Assembly: GCA_041487495.1 (NCBI GenBank)
Contig: JBGPNN010000085.1
Coordinates: 1 to 12,017, forward strand
Direction of reading: 5' to 3'
DNA length: 12,017 nucleotides
Source of the DNA: JBGPNN01 sp041487495
Lineage (GTDB): Bacteria; Sysuimicrobiota; Sysuimicrobiia; Sysuimicrobiales; Humicultoraceae
Of the stretch, positions 6,915 to 12,017 are shown piece after piece. Every line of letters starts with the position of its first letter. Position 1 is the stretch's first letter. Under the pieces are notes generated by a model, which worked only from the letters and a program-made list of their open reading frames with translations, searched no databases and was not told the DNA's origin. Position numbers and translations under genes: made by a program.

Positions 6915-7561
6915 CGCGCGTGACCAGGCTCGGGGTGATGGGCGGGACCTTTGACCCGATCCACTACGGGCACCTGGTGACCGCCGAAGAGGCCCGCGTG
7001 CAGTTCGGTCTCGATGGCGTGCTGTTTGTCCCCAACCGACATCCTCCCCACAAGGACCCCGCGGACGTCACCGTCCCGGAAGATCGCTACCTGATGACGT
7101 TTCTCGCGACGGTGTCGAACCCACGCTTCAGCGTCTCTCGCGTCGAGATCGACCGGCAGGGCGCGTCGTACACGATCGACACGATCTTGGCGTTGTCTTC
7201 GAAGCACCCGGACGCCGACTTGTACTACATCACCGGGGCCGATGCCATTCTCCAAATCTTGCGGGGGGAGTGGGAGCGCGCCCGGGAGCTTCTCGGCCTC
7301 TGCCAGTTCATCGCCGCCACGCGTCCCGGATTCACCCTGGACCTTGAGACGTTGCGCCGCAGCAACTTCACGGGGCGCACGCTGGACAATGTCCACGTCA
7401 TGGCGATTCCCGCGTTGGCGATCTCCTCGACGGATATTCGTTCCCGGCTGCAGACGGGCCGGCCGATCAAGTACCTGGTGCCCGAAGCGGTGGAAGCGTA
7501 CATCATCAAGCACCAGCTCTACGGGATGCCCGCACCGAAAGCGAGCTTGGCGGGTGGCTAA
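6911..7561 (+). CDS. nadD: Nicotinate-nucleotide adenylyltransferase
   Basis: Transfers AMP from ATP to nicotinate mononucleotide, giving deamido-NAD, in cytoplasmic NAD synthesis. The 216-residue product shows the nucleotidyltransferase signature GGTFDPIHYGHL (11-22), PPHK (45-48), TGAD (108-111), the second ATP-binding motif ISSTDIRSR (171-179) and YLVP (188-191). The chosen GTG at 6911 overlaps the obgE stop (GTGA) with GGGGG at 6899-6903 upstream. A GTG at 6920 is nearly as good. The ATG at 6938 would remove the first strand ahead of GGTFDP and is unlikely. It overlaps rsfS by eight bases. No yqeK or LytR-type gene separates it from rsfS. Confidence 0.96.
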   Translation: MTRVTRLGVMGGTFDPIHYGHLVTAEEARVQFGLDGVLFVPNRHPPHKDPADVTVPEDRYLMTFLATVSNPRFSVSRVEIDRQGASYTIDTILALSSKHPDADLYYITGADAILQILRGEWERARELLGLCQFIAATRPGFTLDLETLRRSNFTGRTLDNVHVMAIPALAISSTDIRSRLQTGRPIKYLVPEAVEAYIIKHQLYGMPAPKASLAGG

Positions 7562-7928
7562 GCGGGAAGCGGGCCGGCGGGCGGCGTCAGAGGCGTCGCT
7601 GGCCAAGGCGTTGCGTGCGGCAGGGGCGGCCGAGGACAAGCACGCGGAAGACATCGTCCTGCTTGACCTCCGCGGGCAGACGCTGATCACGGACTACTTC
7701 GTGATCTGCACGGGGACCAGCCGCGTGCAGATCCGCGCCATCGTCAACGGGGTCATTGACACGCTGGGCGATCTCTCGCGCGGTACGACGCGCGAGGGGG
7801 ACGAGCACGCCCAGTGGGTGCTGCTCGACTACGGGGATGTCGTTCTCCACGTGTTCGGGCCGGAGGCGCGATCCTTCTACCGCCTGGAGAGACTTTGGGG
7901 CGATGCGCGGGTCGTGACGCGAGAGTAA
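7554..7928 (+). CDS. rsfS: Ribosome silencing factor RsfS
   Basis: Binds L14 on the 50S subunit and blocks joining with 30S under nutrient limitation. The frame is open back to 7242, but family similarity begins only after the nadD end. The GTG at 7554, eight bases into the end of nadD, is the best start and gives 124 residues (family about 105-120). Diagnostic segments are DIVLLDLRGQTLITDYFVIC (about residues 31-50), TSRVQIRAIV and WVLLDYGDVVLHVF, ending with FYRLERLWGDA. No clear Shine-Dalgarno is seen, so translation is probably coupled to nadD. The basic start AKREAGRRAA is slightly longer than usual. An 18-base gap separates it from the acetyltransferase. Confidence 0.93.
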   Translation: MAKREAGRRAASEASLAKALRAAGAAEDKHAEDIVLLDLRGQTLITDYFVICTGTSRVQIRAIVNGVIDTLGDLSRGTTREGDEHAQWVLLDYGDVVLHVFGPEARSFYRLERLWGDARVVTRE

Positions 7929-7946
7929 CGGGTCGGTCTGAGTAAG

Positions 7947-8819
7947 ATGCACCTCGTCATTCGGCCCGCGACGCCCGACGACGGCACGGTGCTGGTCCGC
8001 CTCCTCGACGCCGCCTATCGCGGTGGCTATGCCCCCACGTTCGACCGCGAGGGCCCGCTGCAACCCACCGACGTCTGGTGGGTCCAGTCGGAGAAGGACG
8101 TCCACGTCATCGAGGTGGATACGCGTCCCGCGGGTCTTCTGGTGATCGGGCGTGCCGGCGGCCGATGGTTGGTCGAAGAGTTGCTGCTGGATGGGTTTGG
8201 TGAGGCGCCCGAACGCGCTCAGACGGCCCTGATCAGCCGGACGACCGCGCACCTCACACAGGCGTTCAAGCGAGGCCGGCAGAGTGCCTTGTTGCTGCGC
8301 GTTGCCGAGACGAACGCCTTCGGCCTGATGCTGGCGGCCGAGGCGCGGGCCGGGTTCGCCAACGCGCTCCTCGTCTACCGTCACCACGGGCCGAAGCGGC
8401 CCGCCGCGCACGTGCCCGACGGCTACGAGGTACGCAAAGTCACGCCCGCAGATACCCGCGAGGTGTCTCGTCTCGCGCGTGAAGTCATCCCGGAACGGTC
8501 TCGCGCCGATGAGATCGTGCGGGTGTTAACTGCTAAAGACGGCCGCGGCTTTCTGGCATTCCGGGACGCGATCCTGGCGGGATTCGCGGCGGTGGAGATC
8601 CGTGCGGGCCGCGGCGATTGGGTGGTTGGCGTGCGCGAGGCGCACCGGCGTCGCGGGGTTGGCCGGGCGCTCGGTGCGTCTGTGCTGGCGGCGCTCCACG
8701 CGCGCGGGATGGCGCCATACGCAACAACGTGGGCGCTGGATCCATCTGCGGGACCGTTCCTCTCATCGCTTGGGCTCAGCGTCGAACGGACGTTTCTCTA
8801 CCTCGAAAAGCCGTTGTGA
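7947..8819 (+). CDS. Two-domain GNAT-family N-acetyltransferase, substrate unknown
   Basis: A 290-residue protein that looks like two GNAT folds in tandem. The N-terminal half (about 3-148) starts with a typical GNAT opening, LVIRPATPDD, but lacks a recognisable acetyl-CoA pyrophosphate loop. The C-terminal half (about 158-290) starts again with YEVRKVTPADTREVSRLA. It has a proper motif A, VVGVREAHRRRGVGRALG (226-243), in which R234-x-x-G237-x-G239 is the acetyl-CoA loop, and a late FLSSLGLSVERTFLYLEKPL segment typical of GNAT ends. The second half is therefore likely the catalytic one. The ATG at 7947 lies 18 bases after rsfS with only a weak purine stretch upstream. Cotranscription with rsfS is likely. 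Acetylation of a protein or small molecule is inference; I cannot name a substrate. Confidence 0.8.
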   Translation: MHLVIRPATPDDGTVLVRLLDAAYRGGYAPTFDREGPLQPTDVWWVQSEKDVHVIEVDTRPAGLLVIGRAGGRWLVEELLLDGFGEAPERAQTALISRTTAHLTQAFKRGRQSALLLRVAETNAFGLMLAAEARAGFANALLVYRHHGPKRPAAHVPDGYEVRKVTPADTREVSRLAREVIPERSRADEIVRVLTAKDGRGFLAFRDAILAGFAAVEIRAGRGDWVVGVREAHRRRGVGRALGASVLAALHARGMAPYATTWALDPSAGPFLSSLGLSVERTFLYLEKPL

Positions 8820-8832
8820 TTTGCGGTATGCT
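8803..8832 (+). promoter_or_regulatory. Possible weak promoter ahead of the thioesterase gene
   Basis: TCGAAA (8803-8808) and TATGCT (8827-8832) are spaced by 18 bases, each matching consensus at four of six positions. The -10-like box ends eight bases before the ATG at 8841, so transcription would begin about at the start codon, giving a leaderless mRNA. Weak match; could be chance. Confidence 0.3.
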
Positions 8833-8840
8833 GGTGGGCG

Positions 8841-9236
8841 ATGCGTGACGCCTCGTCGTGTTTCGTGTGCAGTCCCACCAACCCCATCGGGCTGCGCGTC
8901 CGCTTTGCCCTCGAGGGCCAGCGGGTCACCGGCGAATTTGTGCCCTCGGATCTCCACGTAGGATTCACCGGCGTCGTCCACGGCGGCATCCTGGCCGCGC
9001 TGCTCGATGATGCGTTGGCCGCGGTCGGATACTATCAGGGGCAACCGACGGTGACCGCCCGGCTGGCCATCCGGTACCGACAACCCGTACACCCGGGCCA
9101 GCGGCTTCGCGTCGAGGCCGAGGAAGTCTCGCGCAAGGGCTCTCTGCGCCAGGCGCGCGCAGTGGTGCGCACCGATGACGGGGTGATCGTCGCCGAAGCC
9201 GAAGCGACGTTGATGAAGCTGCCGGCCGATGTCTGA
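8841..9236 (+). CDS. PaaI-like hotdog-fold thioesterase
   Basis: A 131-residue single hotdog-domain protein likely to hydrolyse acyl-CoA thioesters in the cytoplasm, as a dimer or tetramer. The central helix signature is clear: VVHGGILAALLDDALAAVG (45-63), with HGG at 47-49 and Asp56/Asp57 in the position of the usual catalytic acid. VTARLAIRYRQPVHPGQ (71-87) is the typical following strand pair. The N-terminal CFVCSPTNPIGL (7-18) is a variant of the CFVCGxxNPxGL opening seen in one branch of this family; Cys7 and Cys10 might be structural. The start ATG at 8841 follows the acetyltransferase stop by 21 bases. The gene overlaps smpB by eight bases. The physiological substrate cannot be read from the sequence. 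Confidence 0.88.
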   Translation: MRDASSCFVCSPTNPIGLRVRFALEGQRVTGEFVPSDLHVGFTGVVHGGILAALLDDALAAVGYYQGQPTVTARLAIRYRQPVHPGQRLRVEAEEVSRKGSLRQARAVVRTDDGVIVAEAEATLMKLPADV

Positions 9237-9702
9237 GAAGCAGATCGCTGACAACCGGCGCGCCCGCTTCGAGTACGATATTGAAGAATCCGTCGAGGCC
9301 GGGCTGGTGCTCACCGGCACCGAGGTGAAGTCGTTGCGCACTGGCCGTGCTTCACTTGCCGAGGCCTACGCCCGCGTCGAGCGCGGCGAGGTCTGGCTGC
9401 ACCACCTTCACATCCCGCCCTATGGCGCCGGGAACATCTTCAACCACGATCCGCTGCGGTCGCGCAAGTTGCTGCTGCACCGCCAGCAGATCCAGCGGTT
9501 GGCCGGCCGGGCGTCGCAGAAAGGCTACACGCTGATCCCGATGCGGCTGTACTTTAGCCGAGGGAAAGTCAAAGTCGAACTCGGGATCGCCCGCGGCAAG
9601 AAACTCTACGATAAGCGCAGTGCGATCAGTGAGCGCGAGGCGAAGCGCGAGGCTGAGCGGGCGGTCAAGCGCACGGTGGAAGCCGGGAAAGGGCGCGGAT
9701 GA
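9229..9702 (+). CDS. smpB: SsrA-binding protein SmpB
   Basis: Partner of tmRNA in trans-translation, delivering it to stalled ribosomes. At 157 residues it has normal length. Signatures are NRRARFEYDIEESVEAGLVL at 9-28, GTEVKSLRTGRASL (30-43), a central PYGAGN segment (64-69) and GKKLYDKRSAI (123-133) before a basic, lysine/arginine-rich C-terminal tail that enters the decoding centre. The ATG at 9229 overlaps the thioesterase end by eight bases and the gene ends by ATGA overlap with purE, so all three are translationally linked. The tmRNA gene ssrA, sometimes adjacent, is not seen in this window. Confidence 0.97.
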   Translation: MSEKQIADNRRARFEYDIEESVEAGLVLTGTEVKSLRTGRASLAEAYARVERGEVWLHHLHIPPYGAGNIFNHDPLRSRKLLLHRQQIQRLAGRASQKGYTLIPMRLYFSRGKVKVELGIARGKKLYDKRSAISEREAKREAERAVKRTVEAGKGRG

Positions 9703-10205
9703 GCGGCGAGGCGCGATCGACGCCCCTGGTAGGCATCATCATGGGGAGCACGTCCGACCGACCGGTCCTCGACGCCGCGGCAGAGGTCCTGACCCAACTG
9801 GGCATTCCGCATGAAGTGCGGATCGTCTCCGCCCACCGTACGCCTGACTGGATGTTCGAATACGCGGCCGAGGCCGAGCAGCGCGGTCTGAAAGTGATCA
9901 TCGCCGGCGCCGGCGGCGCGGCACACCTCCCGGGGATGACGGCATCGAAGACGGTGCTCCCGGTGATCGGCGTGCCGGTCCCCAGTGAGCACCTCAAAGG
10001 GCTGGATTCGTTGTTGTCGATCGTCCAGATGCCGGGCGGTGTCCCCGTGGCAACGGTCGCGATTGGCCGGGCCGGTGCCGTGAATGCGGCGCTGCTGGCC
10101 GCGCGGATTCTCGGCATCAGCGACGCGAATATCCGCGAAGCGGTGCGCCGGCACCAACAGGCGCAGGCGGCCAAGGTGCGCGAGGCGGACCGGGGATCGA
10201 CGTGA
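9699..10205 (+). CDS. purE: N5-carboxyaminoimidazole ribonucleotide mutase (PurE, class I)
   Basis: Moves the carboxyl group of N5-CAIR to give CAIR in de novo purine synthesis, using the product of PurK. The 168-residue protein carries GIIMGSTSD (12-20), SAHRTP (44-49, with the catalytic-type His46), the AGAGGAAHLPGM loop (69-80) and MPGGVPVATVAIG (111-123). The last pattern and the presence of purK point to the class I enzyme rather than the CO2-using class II. ATGA overlap with smpB and GTGA overlap with purK indicate coupled translation; GGGAAAGGG (9685-9693) precedes the start. The C-terminal 20 or so residues are charged and probably disordered. Confidence 0.97.
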   Translation: MSGEARSTPLVGIIMGSTSDRPVLDAAAEVLTQLGIPHEVRIVSAHRTPDWMFEYAAEAEQRGLKVIIAGAGGAAHLPGMTASKTVLPVIGVPVPSEHLKGLDSLLSIVQMPGGVPVATVAIGRAGAVNAALLAARILGISDANIREAVRRHQQAQAAKVREADRGST

Positions 10206-11377
10206 ACTCCGCCGCGCCAGTCCTTCCTGGGGCCACGATCGGGATCATCGGCGGCGGGCAACTCGGGCGCATGCTGGCGCTCGACGCCCGCCGCATGGGC
10301 TACAGGGTGGCGGTCCTCGACCCCTCGGCAGACGCTCCGGCCTTTGCGGTCGCCGACGTCCGGATCGTGGCGCCGTTTGAGGATACCGAGGCGGTGGGGC
10401 GTCTGGCCGCGCAGGCCGACGTCGTCACCTTCGAGGTCGAGCACGTCCTGATCGACGCGGCCCGGGCGGTCGAGGCGGTGCGCCCCGTGAGGCCGGGCAG
10501 CGCCGTGCTGGCTGTGTGCCAGCACCGCCTGCGCGAGAAGGCCTTCCTCCACAAACACGGATTTCCCGTGGCGCCGTGGCGTGACGCGGGCTCGCTGGGG
10601 GCCCTGCATGCGGCCATTCGCGATCTGGGGTTGCCCTGCGTCGTCAAGCGGGCGTATCTCGGGTACGACGGCCGCGGCCAGGCCCGGGTGACATCCCCCG
10701 ATGAACTCGCCGCAGCGGCGTCGTTGGGGTTCGAGCGTGGCCCACTGATCGTCGAACGCTTCATCCCATTCGCTGGAGAACTCGCGGTGGTCGTGGCGCG
10801 AGGGCTCGACGGCCGGCGGACATCCTACCCGGTCGTACGGACCGTGCACGACGACGGCATCTTGATCGAAGTGGAGGCGCCCGCTCCCGTTTCCGAGGCC
10901 GTCACCGGGCGCGCGGTGGGGATCGCCGAATCGATCGCGACCGCGCTTGGCCTGGTTGGCGTGCTTGCGGTCGAGATGTTCTTGCTCGAGCGCGGCGAGA
11001 TCCTGGTCAATGAACTCGCGCCGAGACCCCACAACTCCGGGCACTATACGATTAACGCCTGCCCGACATCCCAGTTCGAGCAGCACCTGCGCGCGATCTG
11101 CGGCCTGCCGCTGGGCTCGACCGAGTTGCTCAGACCGGCGGCGATGGTGAATCTCCTGGGCGATCGCCGTGGACCGGTGCGTCTGACCCGGGTAGAAGAA
11201 GCCCTGGGCGAGCGCGATGTGTCCCTGCACCTGTACGGCAAGGGCGAGTCCTGGCCGCGGCGCAAGCTCGGGCACGTCACCGCGCTGGGCGCCACGTCTG
11301 ATGAGGCGATCGCCCGCGCGCGTCGCGCGGCATCGCGCCTTCGCTGGGAATCGGTCGGGGCGCCCGTCCGTTCCTGA
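10202..11377 (+). CDS. purK: N5-carboxyaminoimidazole ribonucleotide synthase (PurK)
   Basis: ATP-grasp ligase that carboxylates AIR with bicarbonate and ATP to N5-CAIR, feeding PurE. At 391 residues it is near the upper normal length. Visible are the N-terminal GIIGGGQLGRML (14-25), the glycine-rich ATP-grasp segment KRAYLGYDGRGQ (149-160), the Mg-binding NELAPRPHNSGHYTI (270-284) and YGKGESWPRRKLGHVT (345-360) near the end. The GTG at 10202 overlaps the purE stop, with GGGGA (10192-10196) five bases upstream. The family's FEFENV-type segment reads FEVEHV here (77-82). It is followed by tsaC after only 10 bases. Confidence 0.97.
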   Translation: MNSAAPVLPGATIGIIGGGQLGRMLALDARRMGYRVAVLDPSADAPAFAVADVRIVAPFEDTEAVGRLAAQADVVTFEVEHVLIDAARAVEAVRPVRPGSAVLAVCQHRLREKAFLHKHGFPVAPWRDAGSLGALHAAIRDLGLPCVVKRAYLGYDGRGQARVTSPDELAAAASLGFERGPLIVERFIPFAGELAVVVARGLDGRRTSYPVVRTVHDDGILIEVEAPAPVSEAVTGRAVGIAESIATALGLVGVLAVEMFLLERGEILVNELAPRPHNSGHYTINACPTSQFEQHLRAICGLPLGSTELLRPAAMVNLLGDRRGPVRLTRVEEALGERDVSLHLYGKGESWPRRKLGHVTALGATSDEAIARARRAASRLRWESVGAPVRS

Positions 11378-11387
11378 ATCCCCGCGC

Positions 11388-12017
11388 ATGCCTGCCCGCA
11401 TCCTGACGGTCGATCCGGCGGCACCCGAGACTCCAGCGATCAGCGAGGCAGCAACGCTGCTGATGTCCGGAGGTCTGGTCGCGTTTCCCACCGAGACAGT
11501 CTATGGCCTCGGCGCGGACGCGCTGAACGTTCGCGCGGTGGGGCGCATCTTCGAGGCGAAGGGCCGCCCGGCCGACAATCCGATCATTGTTCATCTGGCC
11601 GGTACGGCGATGCTCGAGGGGGTCGTCTCGTCAGTGCCCGAGACGGCGCGCCTCCTGATGGCCCGTTGTTGGCCCGGGCCGCTCACGCTCGTGTTGCCGG
11701 CATCCCCGCTCGTGCCCGACGTGACGCGGGGTGGTCTCCCGACGATCGCCGTGCGCGTCCCGGCGCATCCTGTCGCGCTGGCGCTTATTCGGGCGGCCGG
11801 CCGGCCCATTGCGGCCCCGAGCGCGAACCGCTCCGGCCGGCCCAGCCCCACGACCGCCCAGCACGTCCTCGCCGACCTCGGTGACGCCATCGACCTGGTG
11901 CTGGATGCGGGGCCGACGCCGGTCGGGGTCGAGTCGACGGTGCTGGATCTGACAGGGACGGCGCCGATGTTGTTGCGACCCGGTGGTGTGCCGCTCGAGG
12001 CACTGGAGGCCATTGTC
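11388..12017 (+). CDS. tsaC: L-threonylcarbamoyladenylate synthase, Sua5/YrdC family (3'-partial)
   Basis: Makes threonylcarbamoyl-AMP from threonine, bicarbonate and ATP, the first step of t6A37 modification of ANN-decoding tRNAs. The frame is open from the ATG at 11388 to the window end (210 codons, no stop). The YrdC domain is essentially complete: GGLVAFPTETVYGLGADA (28-45), KGR at 58-60 and SAN at 145-147 (the family KxR and SxN nucleotide-binding motifs), PGPLTLVLP (96-104) and VGVESTVLDL (179-188). The next residues, LLRPGGVPLEALEAIV, continue as in Sua5-type proteins, but whether a C-terminal Sua5 domain (about 340 residues in total) follows is outside the window. No Shine-Dalgarno is visible in the 10-base gap after purK. 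Confidence 0.95.
   Translation, partial: MPARILTVDPAAPETPAISEAATLLMSGGLVAFPTETVYGLGADALNVRAVGRIFEAKGRPADNPIIVHLAGTAMLEGVVSSVPETARLLMARCWPGPLTLVLPASPLVPDVTRGGLPTIAVRVPAHPVALALIRAAGRPIAAPSANRSGRPSPTTAQHVLADLGDAIDLVLDAGPTPVGVESTVLDLTGTAPMLLRPGGVPLEALEAIV

Noticed and set aside
7242..7553. Upstream in-frame extension of rsfS into nadD
   Set aside because: The extension lies wholly in the nadD reading region in another frame and has no similarity to RsfS; the GTG at 7554 gives a family-length protein.
9665..11491. A 608-codon open frame on the minus strand opposite purE/purK
   Set aside because: It mirrors two certain genes, is rich in Arg/Ala/Gly/His as expected of antisense frames in high-GC DNA, and shows no recognisable domain or start context.
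1..12017. Mobile elements, CRISPR arrays, tRNA/rRNA/tmRNA genes, defence or toxin systems
   Set aside because: None were recognised on either strand; genes are nearly contiguous with the largest gap about 75 bases, leaving no room for such elements.

Overview
This is a compact, high-GC (roughly two thirds G+C by eye) stretch of bacterial chromosome. All 14 genes I can support lie on the + strand. They encode core cell-wall, ribosome, NAD, purine and tRNA-modification functions. The order PBP2 - RodA - RNase G/E - (metallo-hydrolase) - L21 - L27 - Obg - NadD - RsfS resembles the rod-shape/ribosome locus of Bacillota and related Terrabacteria. The high GC, the absence of a Prp protease gene and L27 extension between rplU and rpmA, and the short Obg (no C-terminal OCT domain) argue against a classical low-GC Firmicute. 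My guess is an uncultured high-GC lineage near Bacillota, but the sequence alone does not settle taxonomy.

Layout. At 1-2651 are the transpeptidase PBP2 (mrdA; its 5' end lies outside the window) and the glycosyltransferase RodA, overlapping by 4 bases. At 2679-4364 is an RNase G/E-family endoribonuclease. At 4389-5168 is a lactonase-like metallo-beta-lactamase-fold hydrolase, the least expected gene here. A good sigma-70-type promoter at 5173-5202 starts a new unit, rplU-rpmA (5228-5810). A perfect 10-bp hairpin at 5833-5856 follows it, then obgE-nadD-rsfS (5886-7928), tightly overlapped. At 7947-8819 is a two-domain GNAT acetyltransferase of unknown substrate. At 8841-11377 are a PaaI-like thioesterase, smpB, purE and purK, linked mostly by 4-8 base overlaps. 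From 11388 to the window end runs the Sua5/YrdC threonylcarbamoyl-AMP synthase, cut off at residue 210.

How they work together. PBP2 and RodA form the elongasome peptidoglycan synthase. RNase G/E, L21, L27, Obg, RsfS and SmpB act in rRNA processing, 50S assembly and silencing, and ribosome rescue. NadD makes NAD, PurE/PurK make the purine ring, and TsaC/Sua5 starts t6A tRNA modification. This is a growth-linked housekeeping cluster. I see no mobile elements, CRISPR arrays, tRNA or rRNA genes, and no intergenic gap longer than about 75 bases. I found no convincing new multi-gene system. The points most worth a second look are the metallo-hydrolase, the double GNAT protein, the basic amphipathic tail of the RNase, the internal promoter and hairpin around rplU-rpmA, and a possible leaderless promoter before the thioesterase gene.
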